6,189 nt of DNA from an archaeon (GTDB lineage Archaea; Nanobdellota; Nanobdellia; Pacearchaeales; GW2011-AR1): positions 1 through 6,189 of the forward strand of contig DAOWFF010000050.1 in the NCBI GenBank assembly GCA_030638105.1. The letters run 5' to 3'. Position 1 is the first letter of the stretch, and every line of letters begins with the position of its first letter. This document shows positions 1 through 4,859 of the stretch, piece by piece. Both the position numbers and the translations under genes were made by a program. Below the pieces are notes generated by a model that saw only the letters and a list, made by a program, of their open reading frames with translations, was not told the origin of the DNA and did not search any database.

Positions 1-82
1 AGGACTGAGATTTAAACAAGACCATGTTTTTTTGTTGAGTCCTGATTCAAGAGTTATAGAAGCTTTTGAGAAAGTGGGTTAA
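1..82 (+). CDS. C-terminal end of an unidentified protein, cut by the left window edge
   Basis: A plus-strand frame is open from the first bases (first whole codon at 2-4) to a TAA at 80-82. It gives 26 residues that read like an ordinary soluble C-terminus, including HVFLLSPDSRVIEAFEKVG. Codon choice is not unusual for the window. The last 29 bases overlap the 3' end of the convergent gene at 54-809, so the two genes would meet tail to tail. The fragment is too short to name a family. A chance open frame of this length is possible, but the mixed hydrophobic and charged pattern ending in a predicted helix favours a real gene end. Confidence 0.5.
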   Translation, partial: GLRFKQDHVFLLSPDSRVIEAFEKVG

Positions 83-809
83 TCCTTTCTTGAAATTGGA
101 GTTTTTTCAATAAATCTATTGCCCATTCAATATTTTCTTTTTTCCCAGTTCTACTAGGATTCCAACCAACAAATGCTCCAACACAATCAGGTCCATTAAG
201 CAATTTAAAATATTCTTGAGAATTAAATATATTTGGTCTTAAGATATTCTCCTGTAAACTATAAGCTTCATCTTGACTTGGAACTCCTCTTTGGTTTATG
301 CTTATTCCACTAAATGCCTCCAATCCTCCTCCAATAAAATATCCCTCTGACAAATATTGCTCTATAAATCTTTTAATATCCTCTAATCCCTGCTCAGGAC
401 CAAAACCTCTGACTTGGTGTAAAGATACTCCGCATGGTTTTTTCGTTTGTCTGATTAAAACAGATAATCTTTCTTGAGATGTTTGTTTTTTAAACTCTTC
501 TTTTAAAAGATTTTGGTGGAAAGCACAAAAATGTTTATTATCCTTTTGAAAACTATCATAGAAGCGATCGCAAAATGTTGGTTTATAATCATTTAAATCA
601 TAACAACGACAATTTCCTTCTCTTGATTTTCCAGTCATCTCCCATATTTTTCCAACAGCCACTTCTCCTGATTTTATCATTTCTATAGGAGCATGTAAAT
701 CTGTGGTTATAGTCATCCAATTAGAAGGAATGGCATTTACCAATTGCATTAATTCTTCCTGTTGTAATGGTTTTCTGGTATATTCTAATTCATGTCTTTT
801 CTGATTCAT
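54..809 (-). CDS. orphan 251-residue protein with a Cys/His cluster
   Basis: I do not recognise a family. The protein appears soluble, with no signal peptide or membrane segment. Its most distinctive part is residues 67-98, with Cys67-x-Cys69, Cys80, His93, Cys95 and His98; this spacing could bind a metal ion such as zinc, or an iron-sulfur cluster, but that is inference. Two further cysteines lie at 126 and 209. A Gly-rich stretch, FIGGGLEAFSGIS, lies near residues 158-170, and the C-terminal 30 residues look helical and charged. The ATG at 807-809 is supported by a TATA-like box centred 25.5 bases upstream, which suggests a leaderless mRNA, and no Shine-Dalgarno sequence precedes it. It ends inside the 3' end of the convergent plus-strand gene at the left edge. 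It points the same way as the tRNA-Ser upstream, but its own promoter argues for separate transcription. Confidence 0.75.
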   Translation of the reverse strand: MNQKRHELEYTRKPLQQEELMQLVNAIPSNWMTITTDLHAPIEMIKSGEVAVGKIWEMTGKSREGNCRCYDLNDYKPTFCDRFYDSFQKDNKHFCAFHQNLLKEEFKKQTSQERLSVLIRQTKKPCGVSLHQVRGFGPEQGLEDIKRFIEQYLSEGYFIGGGLEAFSGISINQRGVPSQDEAYSLQENILRPNIFNSQEYFKLLNGPDCVGAFVGWNPSRTGKKENIEWAIDLLKKLQFQERINPLSQKLL

Positions 810-830
810 CTAATGAATTATCAAAACTAC

Positions 831-838
831 TTTATAAA
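831..838 (-). promoter_or_regulatory. TATA-like box for the 251-residue orphan gene
   Basis: The octamer TTTATAAA is centred 25.5 bases upstream of the A of the ATG at 809. That is the usual archaeal TATA-to-start-site distance, so transcription should begin at or next to the start codon. It lies between the tRNA 3' end and this gene. Confidence 0.6.
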
Positions 839-874
839 TAATATTGTAATCTAAAATATCTTTCCAAATATAAA

Positions 875-954
875 CGCCCCCACCCCGAATCGAACGGGGA
901 AGCCACAAGGGCCCGGTTCTCAAGACCGGTGCGATACCATTACGCGATGGAGGC
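875..954 (-). tRNA. tRNA-Ser (anticodon UGA)
   Basis: The minus strand folds into a complete cloverleaf. The acceptor stem is GCCTCCA with TGGGGGC (one T-G pair), the D stem is GCG/CGC with a GG-containing loop, and the anticodon stem is CCGGT/ACCGG. The seven-base loop CTTGAGA places TGA at positions 34-36 (920-922), which reads UCA serine codons. The variable region is 13 bases (900-912) and can form a 3-bp GCC/GGC arm, making this a class II tRNA. The T arm is CCCCG TTCGATT CGGGG. The discriminator base is G73 (position 875), as usual for archaeal tRNA-Ser. CCA is not encoded; TTT follows. No intron is needed. At 80 bases it is short for a class II tRNA because of the small variable arm. 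Its 5' flank carries an odd repeat and hairpin, described separately. Confidence 0.93.
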
Positions 955-956
955 AT
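944..956. repeat. 13-bp direct repeat, copy inside the tRNA 5' end
   Basis: GCGATGGAGGCAT on the plus strand is identical to 1002-1014, offset by 58 bases. This copy covers tRNA-Ser nucleotides 1-11 (the whole 5' acceptor strand, positions 8-9 and two D-stem bases) plus two flanking bases. Identity stops abruptly at both ends. Confidence 0.85.
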
Positions 957-1001
957 AGGATTTTCCTCGCGTTCGACATAGTCGAGAGCAACGCGAACTA
1001 T
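957..1001 (-). other. 45-bp hairpin-forming segment between the two copies of the tRNA 5' end
   Basis: This spacer is much richer in G and C than the A+T-rich flanks. It contains a 7-bp inverted repeat, TCGCGTT (967-973) with AACGCGA (990-996). Inside that lies a smaller hairpin, CGAC-ATA-GTCG (974-984), and a further short one, AGGA/TCCT, sits at 957-967. CATAGT (978-983) and ACTATG (997-1002) offer an alternative pairing, as do GTTCG (971-975) and CGAAC (994-998). If the tRNA is transcribed from the TATA-like box at 1037-1043, this segment would be its folded 5' leader. It could instead be a small inserted element, a decayed tRNA copy, or a small structured RNA. Confidence 0.5.
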
Positions 1002-1014
1002 GCGATGGAGGCAT
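1002..1014. repeat. 13-bp direct repeat, upstream copy of the tRNA-Ser 5' end
   Basis: This is an exact copy of 944-956. On the minus strand it reads AT followed by the first 11 nucleotides of the tRNA, but no cloverleaf follows. It begins about 26 bases downstream of the centre of a TATA-like box, which is where a leaderless tRNA would be expected to start. Confidence 0.85.
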
Positions 1015-1036
1015 GTTATTAGTTAAGAAGATTAGA

Positions 1037-1043
1037 TTTTAAA
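1037..1043 (-). promoter_or_regulatory. possible TATA-like box upstream of the tRNA leader
   Basis: The minus strand reads TTTAAAA within CTTTAAAATC, just past the 3' end of the 90-residue gene (its stop codon ends at 1049). Its centre, near 1040, predicts a start near 1014, at the upstream copy of the tRNA 5' end and about 60 bases before the mature tRNA. TATA-like strings are common in such A+T-rich DNA, so this is tentative. Confidence 0.4.
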
Positions 1044-1048
1044 GATTT

Positions 1049-1321
1049 CTATTTCCCAAAAACACTTTTCCAAAAACTTTTTTTAATTTTAATTGCTCTA
1101 TTGTTCTCATCAATGATTTCATATTTAATCACTGGCTTTTCTTTTATGACTGGTGCGTTCTCTGCAGATTCCTGATTTGCTATTTCAAACGCCCTTTCAA
1201 TCACGCTTTTTGAATATCCCTGATTAAACAACGCTATTTTAAGCGAGTCGGAAGTATAACCTTTTGACAAATTTTTTTTAAAATAATCTACAACCTTTCT
1301 CCTGTAATTTTTTTCTGCCAT
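1049..1321 (-). CDS. small 90-residue protein with an N-terminal three-helix (UBA-like) domain
   Basis: Residues 5-48 form a compact helical pattern, VVDYFKKNLSKGYTSDSLK followed by IALFNQGYSKSVIERAFEIA. This resembles the short 'kGy..e.Ik.aL..qGy...vie.A' helical module that I associate with the N-termini of many DPANN proteins; the resemblance is from memory, not a search. A charged linker (about 49-80) and a short basic, aromatic tail ending FWKSVFGK follow. In related proteins such a module often precedes a membrane segment, but none is present here. The ATG at 1319-1321 has a TATA-like box centred 25.5 bases upstream and no Shine-Dalgarno, so a leaderless mRNA is likely. It lies 34 bases after AMP phosphorylase in the same direction and 94 bases before the tRNA. 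Function is unknown; protein binding is a guess. Confidence 0.75.
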   Translation of the reverse strand: MAEKNYRRKVVDYFKKNLSKGYTSDSLKIALFNQGYSKSVIERAFEIANQESAENAPVIKEKPVIKYEIIDENNRAIKIKKSFWKSVFGK

Positions 1322-1326
1322 AATTC

Positions 1327-1337
1327 AAAAAGAAAAA
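1327..1337 (-). terminator. candidate T-tract terminator after AMP phosphorylase
   Basis: On the minus strand, CGG is followed by TTTTTCTTTTT about 20 bases after the AMP phosphorylase stop codon. Archaeal RNA polymerase terminates at such T-rich tracts without a stable hairpin. It falls between the TATA-like box and the ATG of the 90-residue gene, so it would lie upstream of that gene's leaderless transcript. In so A+T-rich a region the assignment is weak. Confidence 0.35.
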
Positions 1338-1342
1338 CCGAG

Positions 1343-1350
1343 TTTAAAAA
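1343..1350 (-). promoter_or_regulatory. TATA-like box for the 90-residue gene
   Basis: The plus strand reads TTTAAAAA (minus TTTTTAAA), centred 25.5 bases before the ATG at 1321. The same octamer occurs at the same distance from the gene at 5112-5555. It starts six bases beyond the 3' end of AMP phosphorylase. Confidence 0.5.
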
Positions 1351-1355
1351 TATAA

Positions 1356-2840
1356 TTACTTTTTAATTTCTATTGGCTTTTGTTCTTTGTAAAACTTAAC
1401 CGCTTGTTTAAGTCGGGATTTTGATTCAGAATAAATTGTCAAAATTTTATCCCGCTTTTTTACTTTGTCTCCAATATGAACATAAAGATAAAGACCAGAT
1501 GCTTTGTCCAACGGACACCCAGCAATCCTTGCCATAGAATTTATTTTTTTGTTATTCATCTGGGAAACATTCCCTGATTTTTTTGACGAAATATTTTTCT
1601 TGAATTTTGCAACAGGCATTTTTTTAATTTTGCCTCCCTGTGCTTCAATTATCTGTTTGAATTTTTCAAAGGCCTTCCCAGAATAAAGAATTTCTTCTGC
1701 TAATTTTATCCCTTCACCTTTTTTTGCTTTGCGTGTCATTTCAAGAATTTCTCCAGACAAAAATAGTGACTTTGTTTCCAAATCTTTTGGTCCCTGCTCT
1801 TTAGGATTTAAAACTTTCAGAACATCAGTCAACTCTAAAACAGGTCCAATTCCATTTCCTATTGGCTGATTCCCGTCGGTTAAAACGCAATCTATTTTTT
1901 TATTGAAATATTTCCCCAGATATTTAAATTTTCTTTTTAAATTAATTGCCTTTTTTTTAGTAACTTTTGCAGTTCTTCCATAGGGAATATCTATCAAAAT
2001 ATACTTGCTTCCTGCAGCAAGTTTTTTAGACATTATTGATGCAAGCATCTGAGCTTCAGGATCTATCTTCAGCATTTTTTCAATTTTAATTATTCTTGAG
2101 TCAGCAGGTGCCATGTCTAATGCTCCGCCCCAAACCATGCAAGCGTTTGTTTTTCTGATTATTTTTTTTAATTCATTAATTGAAAATTCCACAGGAGATA
2201 TTGTCTCAATCACATCCGCGGTTCCAGCCGCACTGGTTATCGCCCGTGAAGATGTTTTTGGGATGATTAATCCTGTAACCGCACAAATTGCAACCACTAT
2301 CGGAGTGGTTCTGTTCCCAGGAATTCCCCCGACACAATGTTTGTTAACCACAAATTTATTTTTGAAAACAAGCTTTTCCCCTGAATTTAATATGGCCTTT
2401 ATTAGATAAATTGTTTCTTTTAAATTCATACCTTGTTTATACATTGCCGACGCGAAAAGTGTAATTTCTGGTTCAGACAGAGAATTATTCACAACATCTT
2501 TGATTATTTCATTTATTTCTTTTTCAGACAAATGTTTTTTGTTTAATTTTTTCTTTATAAAAATTAAACTTTTTGGAATCGGAGCAAGTGTAACATCCAC
2601 TTTTTGCCCGGACCTTAGACCAATCCTTTTTCTAATTTCAGACGAAACAGCAATTTCATTTTCCTTAACTAAACCGCCGATTACATCAATAACTGTGGAC
2701 ATTTCTTTTGGGTACTTTGAAATTGTTTTAATAGAAATCCTATCTTTTGTATGAACTCCCATCTTCGTCGCTGTTTTTTTATTAAGCATAGCGACAGGAA
2801 GCCCAGCAGACCATTTCAAAAATTTTGTTTTCAGTTCCAT
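1356..2840 (-). CDS. AMP phosphorylase (archaeal thymidine phosphorylase-like family)
   Basis: The 494 residues are full length for the archaeal AMP phosphorylase family (about 500). The enzyme splits AMP (also CMP and UMP in characterised relatives) with phosphate into base and ribose 1,5-bisphosphate, which R15P isomerase and form III RuBisCO take toward 3-phosphoglycerate. Residues 1-85 form the N-terminal domain found in the archaeal enzymes but not in bacterial thymidine phosphorylase. The helical core begins near 95. The phosphate-binding signature is KHCVGGIPGNRTT at 167-179, followed by SSRAITSAAGTADV at 197-210 and MVWGGALDMAPADS at 235-248. The C-terminal mixed domain (about 405-494) includes GLYLYVHIGDKV. 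Cys169 sits where bacterial thymidine phosphorylases have a phosphate-contacting serine (KHSTGG). The ATG at 2838-2840 aligns with the family N-terminus. The gene starts 48 bases after the AI-2E-family gene in the same direction and has its own candidate TATA boxes. No pathway partners are visible here. Confidence 0.95.
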   Translation of the reverse strand: MELKTKFLKWSAGLPVAMLNKKTATKMGVHTKDRISIKTISKYPKEMSTVIDVIGGLVKENEIAVSSEIRKRIGLRSGQKVDVTLAPIPKSLIFIKKKLNKKHLSEKEINEIIKDVVNNSLSEPEITLFASAMYKQGMNLKETIYLIKAILNSGEKLVFKNKFVVNKHCVGGIPGNRTTPIVVAICAVTGLIIPKTSSRAITSAAGTADVIETISPVEFSINELKKIIRKTNACMVWGGALDMAPADSRIIKIEKMLKIDPEAQMLASIMSKKLAAGSKYILIDIPYGRTAKVTKKKAINLKRKFKYLGKYFNKKIDCVLTDGNQPIGNGIGPVLELTDVLKVLNPKEQGPKDLETKSLFLSGEILEMTRKAKKGEGIKLAEEILYSGKAFEKFKQIIEAQGGKIKKMPVAKFKKNISSKKSGNVSQMNNKKINSMARIAGCPLDKASGLYLYVHIGDKVKKRDKILTIYSESKSRLKQAVKFYKEQKPIEIKK

Positions 2841-2862
2841 TTAAAATCTCTTTAATTTTATA

Positions 2863-2870
2863 CTTTAAAG
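2863..2870 (-). promoter_or_regulatory. candidate TATA-like box for AMP phosphorylase
   Basis: CTTTAAAG is centred 26.5 bases before the ATG at 2840, predicting a leaderless or nearly leaderless mRNA. Two other boxes compete: TATAAAA on the minus strand at 2856-2862, which is too close for a leaderless start, and TTATAAAAA around 2880-2888, which would leave a leader of about 18 bases. The choice cannot be made from sequence alone. Co-transcription from the upstream membrane-protein gene is also possible. Confidence 0.4.
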
Positions 2871-2876
2871 AAAAAA
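2867..2876 (-). terminator. candidate T-tract terminator after the AI-2E-family gene
   Basis: The minus strand reads CG then TTTTTTCTTT, about 13 bases past the stop codon at 2889. It resembles the tract after AMP phosphorylase (CGG, T5, C, T5). It overlaps a candidate TATA box of the next gene, so termination and promoter elements are packed together. Confidence 0.35.
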
Positions 2877-2888
2877 CGATTTTTATAA

Positions 2889-3929
2889 CTATCTGGTTCT
2901 TTTTTGCGGTTCATGAACAAAGAATCCTGGGATTTTTTTATTTCTGTAAAGTTCAAGTATTATGAAAAAATAAGCAAGTATTAAAGGACCGAGGATAAAT
3001 CCCAAAATACCGAACATGAAAAATCCTCCAATCATCCCAACAAGAATTAATGAAGACGGGACTTTGGTTCTTTTTGAAACAATTATTGGTTTTAATAAAT
3101 TATCAACGACTGAAGAAATTACTCCAAAGAAAGTAACTCCGAACGCGGCAAAATTATTTCCTGCTACAAAAAGATAAATGACAACGGGAATCCAGATGAT
3201 TGCGGTTCCTATAATCGGGAAAATTCCTGCCAGACATGCAAACAATGTAAGGATTAAAGAATTTGGAACCCTGAAAATAAAAAGCCCGAGCCCGACGAGA
3301 AGACCCTGAATAATTCCTACAATAACCTGCCCGTAGATAACTGAAATTGTAATCCCTCTTGAAGATTCAAACAATTTTTTTTCAACTTCTTTTGAAAATG
3401 GCAATAAACTTTTTATGTAAGTTACAGATTCTTCTTTATTTCTAAGTATAAAAAAGAAAGTAAAAAAGACAACTAAAAATTGTAAAAGCAAAGTCGGGAA
3501 ATTTAATATTAATTGTGAAAGAGAATTTGTTAAAGAATTCGTTGCTCTTGTAACAAAAGAGTGAATAACAGAACCAATTTCTGCTGAAAATTCTGTTGCT
3601 AACGACGGGAAAAAACTTTGGAGGGGTGTAACGAAATCTATTTGCTGAGAAAAGAAATAAACTTTAATTGATTGTTTTATAATAATTGGTGTTAAAAACC
3701 AAAGAGGTAAAACTATTATCAGTCCCAATAAAAAACAAATTAAAGAAGCTGAAAAATTTTTTGAGTTTGTAGTTTTATAAAGCCAGTCATAAACTGGAGT
3801 GAATGTAAACGCCAAAATGATTCCCACAATTATTGAAAGTAAAATCGGTTTTAATATAAAAAAAGATAAAACTATAAGAACAATAAAAATTATCGTTGTT
3901 ATAATATTCTTGTAGTAAGTGTCGTCCAT
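2889..3929 (-). CDS. AI-2E family transporter-like membrane protein
   Basis: This 346-residue polytopic membrane protein has the architecture of the AI-2E/PerM-like family (PF01594). Hydrophobic segments lie at about 9-27, 29-45, 61-80, 144-162, 192-217, 224-257 and 290-327 (the last two probably double). A less hydrophobic amphipathic region at about 95-140 matches the variable region between the third and fourth segments. Family hallmarks are GIFPIIGTAIIWIPVVIYL (235-253) and the C-terminal NLLKPIIVSK and GGFFMFGILGFILGPLI (301-317). Family members export diverse small molecules, and some bacterial ones act as Na+/H+ antiporters. The autoinducer-2 name is historical and does not predict the substrate here. 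The ATG at 3927-3929 starts just before the first helix and has a TATA-like box upstream, giving a leader of only about 8 bases and no Shine-Dalgarno. It is the first gene of the minus-strand run. Confidence 0.92.
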   Translation of the reverse strand: MDDTYYKNIITTIIFIVLIVLSFFILKPILLSIIVGIILAFTFTPVYDWLYKTTNSKNFSASLICFLLGLIIVLPLWFLTPIIIKQSIKVYFFSQQIDFVTPLQSFFPSLATEFSAEIGSVIHSFVTRATNSLTNSLSQLILNFPTLLLQFLVVFFTFFFILRNKEESVTYIKSLLPFSKEVEKKLFESSRGITISVIYGQVIVGIIQGLLVGLGLFIFRVPNSLILTLFACLAGIFPIIGTAIIWIPVVIYLFVAGNNFAAFGVTFFGVISSVVDNLLKPIIVSKRTKVPSSLILVGMIGGFFMFGILGFILGPLILAYFFIILELYRNKKIPGFFVHEPQKRTR

Positions 3930-3959
3930 TTTGTTATTACTTATTTTAAGTAGTTGAAA

Positions 3960-3967
3960 TTTATAAA
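3960..3967 (-). promoter_or_regulatory. TATA-like box for the AI-2E-family gene
   Basis: TTTATAAA is centred 34.5 bases before the ATG at 3929, predicting a start near 3937 and a leader of about 8 bases. It is one half of a divergent promoter region; the other half is at 4058-4065. The roughly 90 bases between the two boxes contain no gene and no repeat that I can see. Confidence 0.55.
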
Positions 3968-4057
3968 GTTTTGTGAAATTAGAATTTTGGAATAATTTCC
4001 AATTAATGTAAAATATAAAATTATTTTAAATTTTCTGAAGAAAACAATCCACAAACT

Positions 4058-4065
4058 TTTATAAA
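4058..4065 (+). promoter_or_regulatory. TATA-like box for the 231-residue orphan gene
   Basis: TTTATAAA is centred 25.5 bases before the A of the ATG at 4087, which predicts a leaderless transcript. The bases between box and ATG are almost all A and T with no Shine-Dalgarno, in agreement. Confidence 0.6.
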
Positions 4066-4086
4066 CAAAATAAAATAATTTATTAT

Positions 4087-4782
4087 ATGAATTTTATAAA
4101 AAAAATATTTGACAAAGAAGTGGATAATTCCGTGCACCTTCAGTTTCAAAAATTCAGCAAGGGAGAATTCATAAACCGAGCGATAATAAAAGCCCGCAAG
4201 TCAAAAAACAAATTCACTATTGTAACAAGCTTTGAATTTGCAAATGAAATGGTGAGAGTTGTCGCGGAAAAATTAGGCGACGAGAAAACAAACATAAAGG
4301 GTGCGATTGTTTCTACAAATGATTTAACAGGCAAAATTGACTTTAAAGAAAAAAAACAATTTCAGGGAGTGAAAAGATATTTGATTGATAAAGAAATGTC
4401 TGGGAAAGAAATAATTGAACTGCTCGATGAATTTCAAAAGGCGTTTTTTGCCCTTAGTTTTGAAGCCGGAGAGACGATTTTGAAAATAAAACCCAAAGCC
4501 CCAAAATCATCTAAACCAAAAAACAAAGGTGAAAAACCAAAGCCGGACTTTTGCCGACTAATTACAACTGACCAGGACTTAGGAAAAAGCTTTGTTTTTG
4601 AAGCACCGAATTTTAAGAAAGCAGAAATAATTCATAATTTTATAATTGAGGATTTAATTTTTCCAGAAGGCGAAAAAGATTACTCCAAGATTAGAGAAAT
4701 GGCAAAGAGAAAAGGGAAAATAATTCGCGATGCAGTGATTGATGAAAAAGAAATGAGAAGTGAGATTGAATTTGTGGCTTGA
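4087..4782 (+). CDS. orphan 231-residue protein, two parts joined by a Lys/Pro-rich linker
   Basis: No family is recognised. The protein is soluble and highly charged. Residues 1-133 look like a mixed alpha/beta part: after a basic N-terminus come NKFTIVTSFEFANEMVRVVA (41-60), KGAIVSTNDLTGKIDF (71-86), and a helical stretch, GKEIIELLDEFQKAFFALSF (106-125). A low-complexity linker of Lys, Pro and Ser spans about 134-152. Residues 153-231 form a second part with CRLITTDQDLGKSFVFEAP (156-174) and a helical, strongly charged C-terminus. The single cysteine is Cys156. The start is supported by a TATA-like box 25.5 bases upstream. It is divergent from the AI-2E-family gene and followed, after 77 bases, by the membrane microprotein gene in the same direction. 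A lineage-specific conserved protein is plausible; the basic linker would allow contact with nucleic acid or acidic partners, but that is speculation. Confidence 0.8.
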   Translation: MNFIKKIFDKEVDNSVHLQFQKFSKGEFINRAIIKARKSKNKFTIVTSFEFANEMVRVVAEKLGDEKTNIKGAIVSTNDLTGKIDFKEKKQFQGVKRYLIDKEMSGKEIIELLDEFQKAFFALSFEAGETILKIKPKAPKSSKPKNKGEKPKPDFCRLITTDQDLGKSFVFEAPNFKKAEIIHNFIIEDLIFPEGEKDYSKIREMAKRKGKIIRDAVIDEKEMRSEIEFVA

Positions 4783-4784
4783 GG

Positions 4785-4796
4785 TTTACTAGTAAA
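4785..4796. repeat. 12-bp perfect palindrome after the 231-residue gene
   Basis: TTTACTAGTAAA starts two bases after the stop codon and lies 14 bases upstream of the TATA-like box of the microprotein gene. It could be a dimeric regulator site for that gene. Short A+T-rich palindromes arise by chance, and no second copy is obvious. Confidence 0.3.
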
Positions 4797-4810
4797 ATTC
4801 TTAGGTCAGT

Positions 4811-4818
4811 TTTATAAA
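4811..4818 (+). promoter_or_regulatory. TATA-like box for the membrane microprotein gene
   Basis: TTTATAAA is centred about 45 bases before the ATG at 4860. A start 26 bases downstream would fall near 4840, leaving a leader of about 20 bases that contains the whole Shine-Dalgarno site. This fits a leadered mRNA, unlike most neighbours. Confidence 0.55.
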
Positions 4819-4843
4819 TGGGAATGTCTTGTAATTAAAATAA

Positions 4844-4851
4844 AAGGAGGT
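4844..4851 (+). promoter_or_regulatory. strong Shine-Dalgarno site for the microprotein
   Basis: AAGGAGGT ends eight bases before the ATG at 4860, with a full GGAGG core. It is the only such site I find at a start codon in the window, and it fixes the start of the small gene. Confidence 0.85.
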
Positions 4852-4859
4852 AAGATAAA

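Noticed and set aside
564..571. GCGATCGC palindrome, reminiscent of the cyanobacterial HIP1 octamer
   Set aside because: It occurs only once, inside a coding region, and nothing else suggests a cyanobacterium.
875..1014. Integration (att) site at the tRNA gene
   Set aside because: Tyrosine-recombinase sites usually duplicate the 3' part of the tRNA or its anticodon or T arm. Here the 5' end is repeated only 58 bp away with no integrase, so a mobile-element boundary is not supported.
955..1014. Second complete tRNA, split tRNA half or permuted tRNA upstream of tRNA-Ser
   Set aside because: Beyond the 11 shared nucleotides there is no anticodon arm, T arm or matching 3' acceptor strand, and no bulge-helix-bulge is evident. 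The adjacent tRNA is already complete.
1504..2754. Plus-strand open frames of 60-98 codons opposite AMP phosphorylase
   Set aside because: They are antisense shadows of a confidently identified gene, with no promoter or ribosome site and unconvincing compositions.
4146..4334. Minus-strand 62-codon frame opposite the 231-residue gene
   Set aside because: It lies wholly inside a better-supported gene with its own promoter, and has no start signals.
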